Shown here one piece after another: positions 1 through 13,600 of a stretch of DNA of 64,000 nt. The position numbers were made by a program, and so were the translations under genes. Origin of the DNA: Ptiloglossa arizonensis. Its lineage: Eukaryota > Arthropoda > Insecta > Hymenoptera > Colletidae. The stretch covers positions 23,767,501 through 23,831,500 of the forward strand of contig NC_135055.1 in NCBI RefSeq assembly GCF_051014685.1, in the 5' to 3' direction. The stretch's first letter is position 1, and every line of letters begins with the position of its first letter. The notes beneath the pieces are model-generated. The model did no database searches. It had not been told where the DNA came from and saw nothing but the letters and a program-made list of their open reading frames with translations.

Positions 1-2618
1 ACCCTCGAGATCCCAGGGAAGATCGAAGAAGTAAATGGCAAAATGTTGGAAAACATACTCGAAGAGAACGATTACATCGTCGTCTTCTTTTGTGAGTTCT
101 ACATCGGGCGTATCGTACAGTGTACCATAATGTGATCTCGAGCGTTGACAAACGTAAGATTATTACTTTCACGTTTTCGCAGACAAAGAAGGCGATAAGA
201 AGAGTCAGAAGATCCTACAGGAACTCGAGAACATCGATGACGAGTGCGAAGAAAAGGACATTGATTTCGTGAAGATCTCCGACGAGGGGATCGAGAAGGA
301 GTACGATCTTCCTGGTCTACCAGCGTTGGCGTTCTATAGACACAAATTCCGCCAGGTCTATAACGGTGACATGATGCACGAGGAAGCAATTTTGGAATGG
401 ATTCTGGAACTTCGTACCCAAACTCCGGACGTGATCGAAAGCGTCGACAGAAAGACGCTACAAGTGCTTATCAACGATGTCGAGCATCTTGCTGTGTTCT
501 TTTGTAAGTTTATTTAATATTTTTTTCATCCGTAGTGTACTAGAGGAAGAGTACGATATCTAGATTGTAGCGCGAGAAGCGATGTCTCCCGAAACACTTC
601 GATACGATAATTATTTTGTTCAACAGACGATGATAAATGCGAAGCGTGTCCAGAAATTCTTGAGGAGTTAGAAACCATTGACGACGACACCGACAAACAC
701 GGTATTCAATTCGTTAAGTCGAACGACGCAAAACTAGCCGCCGAAATCGGTGTATTCTCGTTTCCGGCTCTCGTTTATTACGAGACTGGCGTCCCCATCA
801 TGTACGACGGTAAGTCTCGATGCTTATTTCTTAGCTTGTTCGATCACAATCAAGACCCGCGCTCCCTCAGCTAAATCGTCTTTGTTTCTTTACGCAAGAT
901 ATTTCTAGTTTCAAGCAGTCGTCAAAGGAAACAAAGACCATAAAGATTTCTGCTTTGTACTCCCATCAGAAATCCTCCTCTTTGCATTGTTCTTCTTTGA
1001 ATCGAAAATTCTGTCACGAAGTGAAATTAATTTCAGACTTTATTACTGCGAAGGTAAATTTATTAATAAATAAAAAAGCTTACCTTCCAAATATTGCGCT
1101 CCTTTTACTCGAAGCGGGAATACTAACTTAAAGTACAAATAAAAACTATCATTCGTATGAACGTCTTTGAGAATGCTTTTGAATAAAAGAAAAAATAACA
1201 TATTAAAAAAGAGGAAGAACAACTGGTCATCTTTCATCCAGGAACCCCAACACCAAAACCTGGCGAAACCCTAAAAAAAATCTGAACCCGCTCCAACAAT
1301 GATCTCGGTACACCGAGCAACTTAGCTGATCCTGATATGCGTGTGTGCCTTTTGTAGGTAATCTTAAGAACGAGGAGAGAGTTCTGGAATGGCTAATCGA
1401 ACAGAAAAGTAAGGAGATTTCTAGGATGATGATTATTATTACTGGTGTACTGTTCTTTGTGACGTTAATCTCGGTCGTGACCATACCACCAGGCTACGAG
1501 TATAGTACTCGCGCTGTGGTGATCACCCCGATCACTCTACCGCAACCGCGATCACCGTGATCGCGCATCGAGATAAAAGAAAAACACAATGTTTGTCTTT
1601 TTTTTTGCAATGTTGTACGCTTTATATCGAAAGATGATCGGCGGTGAATGAAAAATCAAACGGAACGTTGCTCGATTCGGAACACACGAAAAGAACACGA
1701 GCAGAAGTAAAAAGAAAGATCTCACAAAGCTCGGTGAAAAACGTTCATGATCTAGCTTCTAACTGATACGTGCGCGCAATATCGCTCTGGCCACTGACCC
1801 GTTCACATTGCATTTAAAGCACTATGCGAGCTTTCATTTTCTTTGGCTCTCTTTTGCTCTGTCTATTTTCTATCTTTGTTTTTTTCTACATTTTTACTAT
1901 CGCCGCTCGCTATCGCGCAGCTACCTTACTGCAATAATACGATGCTCCCCAACGGGAGCGTATAGCTACTGTCTTTCTAGCGAATCAGAGATTCGTAAAG
2001 TTTTCTTGTCACACGGCCTTCGGAACGCGATGTTTGTAACGATTTTTGTGCTGGAAGATCTTTCTTTTTGTCGCGAGTCGATTCATTGGGCGCGCAGAAA
2101 AATCGAAGAAACACGGAGGGTTGCTTTTTCCTTTTAACATTCAGGAAATTATACGTAAAATGAGCACGAGTATGGTTTATAAATTGCTACTAAAACAGAA
2201 AGCTATCCCTCGCTTTCCTTTACGTTTTTCGGCGACCAAATTGGCTCGTGACAGAACGGTTCAAAATGTAAACATCGCGTGCGTACAATTCGAAGAAAAT
2301 ACACGACACCTGTTTTTTTTTTAATCCATACGCAACTATATTATATGTATATATATATATTATATTATATATACATATATAATATATACATATATACGTA
2401 TGTACACCTATTGAAGTTACCCATATGGTAGCAATCTTGATAATTATTCGTACATGTTCACTGTGATGCGTCAATAATATATCCACTTTGAAAAGTAAAT
2501 GCATGCCACCCCTTAAACCGAGGCCGTATCGATCACAAAAAACGTAGGTACACACTCTTATTTTTGATCGCGCAAAGTATTATCGATGGTCCCTGTTAAT
2601 ATGCAGGTGATGATGATA

Positions 2619-2656
<38 letters not shown>

Positions 2657-2731
2657 AATGATAGTGATGATGATGACGACGAAGATGACGATGAAAATGA
2701 AGATAGTGATGACAATGACAATGACGACGAC

Positions 2732-2763
<32 letters not shown>

Positions 2764-2767
2764 TGAC

Positions 2768-2799
<32 letters not shown>

Positions 2800-2808
2800 T
2801 GATGACGA

Positions 2809-2886
<78 letters not shown>

Positions 2887-4174
2887 TGACGACGACGATG
2901 ACGACGATGAAGATGATGATAACGACATTGGAGGAAAAAATAAAAATACGAACAAAGTCCTGAAGAAAATCCTTGACAAAGGTAAAGGTCCAGCAACAAC
3001 CCAGGAAGCCGAAGAGGAGTTCACGTGAGAGATCGAAGTGTGACGGGCTTTGTGTTGCGCGAAAGAACAAAAACAAAGCAATAATACCACAATGATATCC
3101 CCGCAGAAACAAACGTAGAGATGTGTATACCAGTAGAGCGATTCGGATTGACTTGTAACACATGATCTAAACAAAATGTGGCTATCCGCTCACCACTCAC
3201 CGCTCACGGTCGAGATGGAGAGGCCGTAGGGCATACCTGCATGAAAATTAATATTTTTTGTTCTTCTTTTCCCTACTCACAAAATGCAATATATCCAGCC
3301 TGGCTTCCTTTCCACTTGTCGTCAATAAGTTTTACCCTGGCAAACACCTACAGTTCTTGACTTTCCTCCGTTCTCACGGTGTGCATGCAAGCCTTATGGC
3401 ATTCCCTCCTCCCACCCCCCACCCTCCCTCGATGGAGCTAAGTGATTTGAAGAATGCAGTTCATGCGTCAATTTCAATGTCTCGCTTGTAGATGTATGTG
3501 TACGGAATGTTTATCAATTGAATTTTCTATTTGAAATGACAAAATACTGCAAAGATTCATGGCACGTAGCTCCAAGAGTTCTCGATCGCACTTTTATCCA
3601 AATAATAATAACAATTTCTCCAAAGCGAGCCGATGGTTCCTGTTGTAGTTGACAGCTGTCGTCTGCAGCGAGTTCCGAGTCGAAGAGAATCGGACTGGCC
3701 TCCGCTTGAAAGAGCGAGGAGAAATAATTGGGAGGGGTTCGATCGGCGTATCTCCGGGTCCGAAAACGCGATGAAACGTATCCGATAAATAATGCATTCG
3801 GGTGATTTTAATAAACACGAGAATTTCATTTAATGTTCGTTCGCGAAATCATGTTCGCGTACTTTAACTTGCTCGAAGAAGAGAAAAATACTTGAGCCGA
3901 TGTAATTAGAATCTAGAGAAGGTAATTATTTATTGTGTAATAATAATAATAAGAATAAGAATAAGAATAATTTCTATTCTACTTTCGACGTAATACGATA
4001 AAGATTTCAGTGGAGGCTGGTCCACGCATAAATGACTGCCCTTAAAAGAGTCGTCGACTCGCCGCGAGATATTCTCGTCTCTTAAAAACATGCACGTTTG
4101 GCTTTTGCTGCGCAATTGGGGTTGGAGTGAAACGTTCTCTCTGCATTAGTAACGTCAAAGATCTCACGAGTCAA

Positions 4175-4230
<56 letters not shown>

Positions 4231-5872
4231 TTCTCTATCTCTCTCTCTTTCTCTTTCTCTCTCTCTCTCTAGCTCTATTTTCAAAATTCTGTTTATATTC
4301 CGTATTTATCTCCGTTTGTCTCTTTTAAACTTTTTTTTAATTTTTTACTTCACTTTATATCGGACCACCCCAACACCACGTTGACTCGTGAAGAGACGAA
4401 TCAATCAGCCATAGGCTAGCCAATTCTGATTTCAAGTTTCTCTCTATCACTCTGTCTGAATCTCTCTGTATCTGACTCGTTGTATATTTGCTTACTGCAG
4501 GCGACGGCTGTTTCTACATCGGCATGGGAGGTAAAAGCGCGAAACCCAAGATTCCCTCCTATGAGCCCTACCAGTGCTGTCCTGCCAAGGTCGCCCGCGG
4601 CACCAAGGTCGCCAAGGCCACCAAAGTCAGTCCAACGACCAAGGACAAGGGCAAAGCACACGGTGCTGAGAGGTCGGACAAGCTGGGACTGTCGGCCCTG
4701 AAGCCGATAAACAAGCTCACAGCGAAGGATAGCAGAAAGACCGCGACGGTATCATCGGGAGTTAGCAAAACCGGCGGCGACCAGAAGGCTAAGAAGGGAT
4801 TCTTCGGAACCGGTAAATATCTCAATTGGCTGTGGTAATTGCGGGGTTAAATCACTGCCCACGCGCCACCACGGACTACGAATCGTTCGGCCCAACCCAA
4901 CGGAGGATCGAAGGGGAGAGGTGTCCGTTTCAGCGATTATCGGAAGAGAATAAACGATAGTAAACTGTCGAGGGACAATATTCGACGACCGTTGTGAGCT
5001 CAACAATGAAAGTATATGAAAGTATATCGTGAGCACGTATGTTGTAAAAATATTGAGAGAGCAATGATAACATAACCAGGATGCCGAGAAATCCACGTCC
5101 AGAAAGCAGTGGGCAGTGATTTAATTAGCACCGTTGGGAAAGACGTAGAAGGTTAGTCATAGAGCCAGTGACACCCGATGTCAAGAGGGGCTGGACAAAA
5201 GATGAATGAAAACTCGGCCGGCTGACGAATCGTCTTCGTATCTCGAATACAGGTGTCTCGCGCGGTGCATGAAGAGAATCACGAGCCGCAAGTTCTGGAT
5301 GAGCAAGACGATCCAAGACACGTGCTATGGAAGCCGATGGCTGGGTCCTCGAATTTCTCGGAATCGTCGAGATTAATAACAGTTTCGCGAGAATCTAGCT
5401 TTTAACACGTTCGATCGATCATTGTGAATGTTATCGAGCGCACGCGCCAGATATATGTAAATGTTAAACGACTCGACGGAGCTATAATCGTACACGATTG
5501 TCTTTGTCGAGATATCTTCGATTTCTACGTTTTTCTTCTTCTTTTTATAGCCCATTCACTCGAATCTTAGCGAACGAAGCTTCGCGCGTCTCGATAACGG
5601 CCTTTAATCTCGGAATCGCGAATTTCAATTGCAATTGAAATATTTTTCAACGTCGAACAGTCGAGAGAACGTTATAGCTCCATCACGGTGTCTACCAATT
5701 CCTCTCCTACTTCCCGCTACATTGTGTGTGTCTGTCCAAGAACCTTGTAATCGTCGATCGCTTCCATAATAATTAACGTTACACAAGCGCGACTCACCGA
5801 ACTATACCGTCCGCTCTGAAGAAAGGGGAAACTAAACGTATCGTGGAAGCGAAGAATGTAACTAACGATCTA

Positions 5873-5904
<32 letters not shown>

Positions 5905-7653
5905 GCGATGAAAAAGGATCGCGTGGATCGACAGTTTTTCTATCTCTCACTGAGAGTTGGGTCGGGGTTGTGGCCTGTTGCAGTTGTGGCCGGGCTCCCG
6001 TACATCATGAAAGTCTAAAAATCGAGGAGAAGCAACACTTGCCGGAGACGAAGGACGAAACGGGAGAACAGAGAAACCGATGAATCGAAGCCGAGAGGAG
6101 TGAAAAACAAAAATACGTCAAGTCAAGGCAGAATCATCCGTCTATCAACCGAGAACAAAGAACTGAACTGAGAAATTTGTAAATGTTTCGTTCAACGAAC
6201 GATTTTGTTCCTGAAGTCATCGTGTCATCGTCATTTTATCGTCATCTTCGTTATCGAAGCATCAACATAATCGTCATCGACGCACAATCATCTTTCTTCT
6301 CCGCTGTTCACCGTCGCGAATCTCGTCACCGTAATTCACGAACAACACGAATCACCGACAATCATGCGCCCTCTACCCTACACCATTTAACGTTTCTGTA
6401 ATGCAATCTTCTTTTTTTTAAGGAAATTAAATGTCCTTCGAATAACGTCACCCGAAATAATCATTGAATTCATCTTAGTATTTGTATAAAACGCGAACCG
6501 AATAAACCTGCGACCATAAACGACGTTATTGTCGCGCGTCACGATCGAAAGTCGAGTGTTACCGACTCGCAAACGATGCCCGGTTTAAAATATAGTAAAT
6601 CCCAGATGCATTTCTTGCAACGAACAGACCAATCGGTTCTCGACGCTCGAGTCACGTGCGCGCGAACCATCCGACGCGGTCGCATCGATGATCGGGCACT
6701 ATTCGCCGATTCATTTTCGCGAATCGTCGATTATTTTTCTTATCGTCGATGTCGCAACGACACGGTACCGCTGTCCCATTGCATTTCACCGGTAACACGT
6801 CGAGAAGACAACGAAAGGAACAACGAAAGGAACAAGTAGCCATTCGCGGTTCCCGAACGTTTCGTAGCGAACGTTTTATCTAGATTTCGCGGTAAAAGTT
6901 ATAGCGACGGTTACTATCAATTTATTTTACTTTCAATTGGCAATTTTAACTCTGAAACGCAACGACAGCTCCTTTACCCTACCGATCGAGCAGTCTGGGA
7001 GATCACTTTAGAACGTCGAACGCGTTGAATTACTGACAACAATTTCTGAGTTAGATACCAGGGTTAAAGCGAACAGATTCTTATCTATAATTCCTTAATC
7101 AATCTGCAGATCTCTCACAGTATGTTTATGTTGAACTTAACGCGAGGAAAGTAGGTGTGTAATCGATTGGCAATCACAGCGAACCGTGTTGATCGGAACG
7201 AACGATGGATGGATGTTTCTTAATTTTATTTCGGAGAAGCTCGCATCAAGTTCAAGCTCGCTTTTTGTGCTTTGCAAAGAACGTACATACCTATCGACCT
7301 TAGAATATAGGAACACACTTTCGATTGTAACACTATATAAAACGATTGATCTCCTACGAACAGAAAACACATCCGTGTCGAAACACGCGACGCTGTAATT
7401 TTTCAGTGCTACTTTTATCGTGGCAGTCGACATAAACATACCCTCAATTCCTCAACGGTAAAACGTCGGGGAACACGTGCGTTTCTTATCACGCCCGCTA
7501 CCACTAATCGCTTTTATCGCTTACTGGATCGCACGAGCCAGCACTAAAAACAGAAAAAGAAAAAAAAATCGAAAAGTCTTGTTCTTTTTACCTTTTTCGG
7601 ACGGTTCATGCGAACCCGACGAGAAAGAGGAAACACAAGAAACGCTCACCCGT

Positions 7654-7696
<43 letters not shown>

Positions 7697-10600
7697 TACG
7701 AGTATTTTATTCGTTGATTTCTGTACACGCTACCACGTTTCACCAATCGAATATGCCGATAATCTGTAGAAACTACATTGGCACGAAGTAACTTCGCGTG
7801 GAGGACACTACTCGTGTCACGGTCACCGATTTCTGGGCGCGATAATTAATTCGATCAATTGGAAGCAACGTATAGACTTTGAAAAAAGAAATGGATCGAA
7901 GACAGTTTCGAGAAAGTTTGCATTGGCGAATTTAATTATCGCGCTGCGTCTGTGATCACAATTATCAGGCATGAATTCTTTATTGCTCGTGAACGTTTGT
8001 GCACTACTCTGCCAACATAAGCCGCCGAACGGCGTCCTCGTTAATCGCATAAGAGCAATATGTACGATAATAAACTCGATAATAAATATGTTTCCTATTA
8101 CCAATTAGTATCCTTTGTACTTGCTTCGCCCGTTACCGCTAATGGTAGACGTAGAGTAATTCCTTCGTATCGCCTGTAATTTCTCCAAACTCGTGCAGAG
8201 TTCGACGATAAAAATCATGCTCCATTGTACCAATCCAGTAATGCGAACCAGTACCCCATTATCGTCATCGTCGCATATCGATTAGAACCTAGGTAAAGCT
8301 GACCGGAGACACGTCTCAGAAATGTGCTTTGGTATTTCTCGTTTAACAATGCCTGCACTCGAAAAACACATTCACGATACTCGGATTATACGGTCGTACT
8401 CGGAACAATTCGGCAATTTTCAACGCTACATTTCAAATACACAAAACGTTCTTTGTTAAACTCGATCTTTGAATCTCAAGAAAGCAGCACGATCCGATAT
8501 TTGCAACTCAACACGAACGATCTACGATTCATCCGTAGAGATCTGATATAATTTTGTTTCGCTTTATCCGACTCGGACTAGCACGCGATACGTCGAGTTG
8601 CAGCGGGGTAAGTTTCTTTGGTATCTAGAAATCTCCAAGATTTACTCGATGTTGAATTAAAAACGAATAGCCATTCCAGATTGCTAATGAATGAATTTTA
8701 TTTAACAAAACAGCGTCAAGAACGTGCTTCGATAGTACTTTCCCATTAATAAATAAACCTTCTTCGAAGATATTTCATAATTAATCAAAAACCAGAATGG
8801 ATTTGAATAGAATCGAAGTACATTCGAGCAACCTTACGATAACTTAGGTAATCTACTCGACGAAAGCGAGGTGCTCGATTGGATGGTGAAACAGAAAACG
8901 GACGAGAGCATTGAAGAGATCGATCGTGACATCCTTACCAAGTATATCGAGACGAAAGAATTCCTGGCTGTCGTTTTCTGTAAGACATTATTTATTTCCC
9001 CGTTAAAAACATAGTAGCGAGAATCAAGAATTCTTCGCAGTAAGTTAGACGATTCGTAAACGTGACATCTTACCATGGGTTCTCTATTTCAAATTCATTC
9101 GTCGGGGGTAAGTAAGATCAACTGTGCAACTTGATATGATTAAAAATTCGATCGTACGAAATTTCGTAGATCCGGCGGTAAATTATCGCGGGTAGCATCG
9201 CAAATTGAAGCTAGTTCCGACCGCGTCTATCGTTCCATTGCTTGATCGTATATCGAGCATTAATTACTCTGTAACCGTAACTCGCCGTACTTCGAAGACA
9301 AACTCGCCCCTTAAGTGACCGTGCAACCAAAAATCTTGACCGACACGCGATTATCGAGAACATCGCCCGATCTATCATTATCTCCCCTATTTGGAACGTA
9401 AAATAGACGAATGGACACTTAAGGGGTTCCTAGCGAGTCGCTTCGAAACGAAAGGGAATATATTGCTCCCGTAGACAAAGAGGAAGATCCAGAGAGTCCT
9501 AGAGTTCTCAGGCACGTCGAGCTGATCGATGACGAGGCTGCTGAGTACGGTATAAAGATCGTCAGAATGAAGGATCGACTGATGGCGAAGAAATACGGGT
9601 TCCGGAACCCGCCGGGCATCACGTACTTCCGGAAGGGCAAGAACATCAACTACGACGGGGACATCGACGACGAGGAGGAAATCCTCGATTGGTTGACCAA
9701 TCCCGAAAATATGGAGCTCACCGATCACATCGAACGTATCAATAAGAAGATGTTCCAGAAGATACGACAGACAACCGATTATCTGGCTGTCTTCTTCTGT
9801 GAGTATCGAGTCCACTTCGAGTATTGAACGTAGGTATTAGATATTTTCATAAGTATGAGTTTTCAATGTTGTTCGAGGTTGTTGGCTGGCTTTTAGGGTA
9901 AACAATTCAACAAAATTTCTATATTATTTTATTAAAAACATAAAATGAGACTCTCGAGCGTGTCGAACGCGGTGGCGCGCGTATGTTTAGATAGCAACGA
10001 CTGCAAACAATGTGGCAGGGTACTGGCAGAAATCGAGCACATCGATGACGAAGCTGATGGGGCGGGAATCAAATTCGTGAAAATCGACGACAAACAGTTG
10101 TCCAAACAGTACGGTGTCTTCGCACTGCCCGCCATATTGTTCTTTAAGATGTCCTCGAAGGAGCCAGTTATTTACGCAGGTACCACAATTTTTTCAAACG
10201 AAATTGTCATTTTCTCGACGCGCATACGTATTTTAATCGAGCACCTTTGCGTTGTCGATCAAAGGTGATTTGTACGACGAAGAACAAATTCTTCAATGGC
10301 TGATGACGCAGAAGGATCCCTCCGGAGAGGTAATCGAGGATCTGGAGGGAGAGGATCTCTTGAATTTGATAAGAGAATCGGATTCGTTGGCGGTATACTT
10401 CTGTAAGTCTGACAACAGTCCTTCAGTCGCGGCCAGCTGCCAAGCAGGAATGTATCACTAGCCTGTTGCGTGGCACTGTATTCCTATTTTTTTCATATTT
10501 CTTTGTAAATCAACCTCCGTTCCGTTCTTCTTATACGCTACATTCCTATAAATATTTTATTCGAATTAGTAATAATCAAATTGTTAAAGTACCTCGGGCG

Positions 10601-13600
10601 TACAGTGTCATTTTTCCTCGTTTCCAATAGATTATTAAACGATTTGAACGATGAAATCGAAGATCGAGAAGCATCTTCGCCGCATCGTAACGATGATTGA
10701 CTAGAATCGACGATCAATAGTTATTGGTGATGACTCATTACGTATAATTGATCGCACAGGTTTACACACACCCGTTTAATATGGTAAAAGGGATCGAGGT
10801 AAACTGAGAATTTACCTTGTATCGTATACAATATAATGACGAGTTTTGAAAAAAATATTCTGATAGCGATGGGAACAATTTTGCGCGTAGACCTTTGCGA
10901 CGCAATTAAATGCCTACACGATTATCGTAACTATCGCATTTTGCGGTATATTGACAAATTTGAGACGGATCACTTTCCTCCCTCCTCTTCTCTTCATCCG
11001 TTCACGCTATTCTATCTGTCTGCCGACTACTTTTCAACTTGATTTTTAAAAAACAAATAACTGCTGACCACAGCCAGCAACATGTTTGCGTATATTAATT
11101 CCTGCTCTGGAAGCAACAGTGTCGAGCAACAATTCCGCGAATTCTCGTACGAGACTAAACACTTTGTACATACTTGCGCGAACCGTTTCGTCTTGCGCTT
11201 TCTCGTCGAGCTTGATGTGTCGTAATAATTAACCGAATTACTTGTCTCGTTCTGTTCTGTTCTGTTCTGTTCTGTTCTGTTCTGTTCTGTCTTGTTGTAC
11301 AATACACGTCTATCCGTGATCGGTTGCTATTGGCCCACTATCTTTCTCTCTGTTTCGTCCGCACGTCCGAGGCTGTACACGTTGTCTGCTAATGCCGCAG
11401 GGAACAGAACGCTTTGCGACTTGTGTCAGGCAAAATATCAACGCAAGCAGACCCGCCACAAGGAACGCAGGATCGTCGAACACGAGGCGACCGAGGAACT
11501 CGATGGTACACGTGAACACAGAAAGAAATTGATTTGCAAACCCGGTTTTCACTCTTCGCCGATACTTTAGACTATGTTCCAGATTAGTTCATCCAGCATT
11601 CATCTCCGTGTGCCCACACACAGAACACCAGCATTACTCACGTACCTACATATCTTTTGTTTTTCACACGTATATGGCAAATTTTTCGATTTTACAGCTC
11701 GAAGAGATATACTCGAACTCGTTTCGTCGAGTAGGTCTCGACTGTCGAAAGCGATGCGCATAAATATTTTTGTCGACGAGAGAAGATCCGTAACTCTTTT
11801 TACGCAAGATTACCATTCTTCCTGAAAGATCCATTGGATCTCTACCCTGGCTCCCGTGGCTCCACGCTCCTCCCTATATCTATCGCATAACCAGTTTTCA
11901 AGAATTTTTGCGAGTACCGAGTTTTTCAGGAGGAATATTGTTTTCCCCGAATACACACGATTACACTATCACACAGGTGTACCTGCACGGTTAGAGAGCA
12001 TGCCCAGAGAAAACCATAGAGCCAAGAAGCAGAAACATAGTATCCTAGAGACTCTGCTAATCAGCATGCTTTTCGTTTGTCTGTGTTTGAATAGATTTAT
12101 CGTATACATATGCCCATAAACCGAAAGCGACGAATCTATTTTACTACCTTGTAAACGAACCAGTCCCTTCCCACTTAGGACAGCAGCTTACGTAGATCAT
12201 CGCCCGTGAACTTGAACATCACAGCCTGATAAATTTCACAACTCCCGTAATAGACTGCTCTTTATTTCGAGTAGACACCCTTTACCGTAAATTCGTGAAT
12301 CTTATAACGAACATAGTATCTCTTTAGACGTTGAAGACTGCGAGCAATGCATGGGAATTTTGGAGGAGCTGGAGAACATCGACGACGACTGCGACAGACA
12401 CGGCATTACGTTCGTTAAAACGCAAGTAAGTGAAAAGTTCGAAAAAATGTGCAAGTACTTATTCGAAATCGATATACGACGAGGCTGTCTACGTTCTCCT
12501 TTTCTAATTAGGACTATAAGGTGGCCGAAGATTATGGAGTCACCGACTTCCCTGTATTGGTGTACTTCGAGAAACAGGTGCCCAACGTGTTTGAAGGTAA
12601 CTCGACTACCTCGAATCCCCCACGAAATGTTTGTTCCTTCCGAAAAACGTATATTTTTTCTGCGCAGGTGACTTATCGGTAGAGGAAGAAGTTCTCCAAT
12701 GGCTGATCACCCAAAAGACCGAGGATCGGATAGAACTGATAACCAGAGTGATGCTGGAAACGTCGGTCGAGGAAACTCAATATCTTGCGGTATATTTCTG
12801 TAAGATCACTCAACCTTTATGTATCCTGAACACTTGTCCCAATATGCTTGGAAAAAAGATCGAATTATTTTTTTCTATCGTAGACAAGCAAAATTGTCAC
12901 ATATGCGACGAAATTTTGGAAGGATTGGAGAAGATCGACGACGAGTGCGACGTATTCGGCATTCACCTGGTGAAAATTCAGGACCCTCAGCTGGCGAAAC
13001 GGTATTCGATTAAAACGTTTCCCGCTCTTGTCTACTTCAGAAATGGCAATCCACTTTTGTTCGAAGGTTTTTAATTTTCAATCGTAGCCTGACGATAAAA
13101 TACATTTCAACGTTGAATAATGCGTGATCGTTGCGCCCGACAGGTGATTTGCAGAACGAAGAATCGGTTCTCGAGTGGTTGATCGACGACGACAATCGAG
13201 AACTGGCAGACGAAATCGAATCCGTTAACGAGAGGATGTTAGAGAGACTTCTCGACGAATCTCCGTTCCTCGCAGTTTTCTTCTGTACGTTCTAAACGAT
13301 AGAAATTGCTTCAGAAATAAGTGATCGAAACGTGAGATATTATTCTACTCGCCACAAGGATGAGACAACCTGCGTCTCTAACGTAGCGAGACATTTTGAT
13401 AAAACTCGTCCATACGATAAAGTCAATCTCCACGGTTGGACCACTTATTTTTGAAACATCTTGCATCATCGACCGCCGATCAACGCTTGACACTTTATCG
13501 AAATTCTTTTCGTTCGCATTGAGCAGACGACGAAGACTGTCCCGAATGCGACGAGATCATGGATGCTTTAGAAAAAATCGACGGTGAAGCAGACTTGTTC

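Larger units (their letters stand above)
4839..8847 (+). other. Long intron region with simple repeats
   Basis: About 4 kb separate the basic exon from the next thioredoxin half-module. It holds a run of 26 A at 5872-5897 and a TTTA repeat at about 7653-7698. Short open frames here show no acceptor-donor support or family likeness. I see no further supported exon. Confidence 0.45.
10403..12327 (+). other. Long intron with one candidate extra exon
   Basis: About 1.9 kb lie between modules 4 and 5. It contains a TTCTG pentamer repeat at 11250-11290 and a candidate exon at 11401-11570, described separately. Otherwise I see nothing supported. Confidence 0.45.

Noticed and set aside
2558..3174. 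Minus-strand poly-Val, poly-His/Arg and poly-Ser frames
   Set aside because: They are shadows of the GAT/GAC repeat that encodes the acidic tail on the plus strand. Only the plus-strand frame fits the gene's splice phase and has non-repeat coding-like sequence after it.
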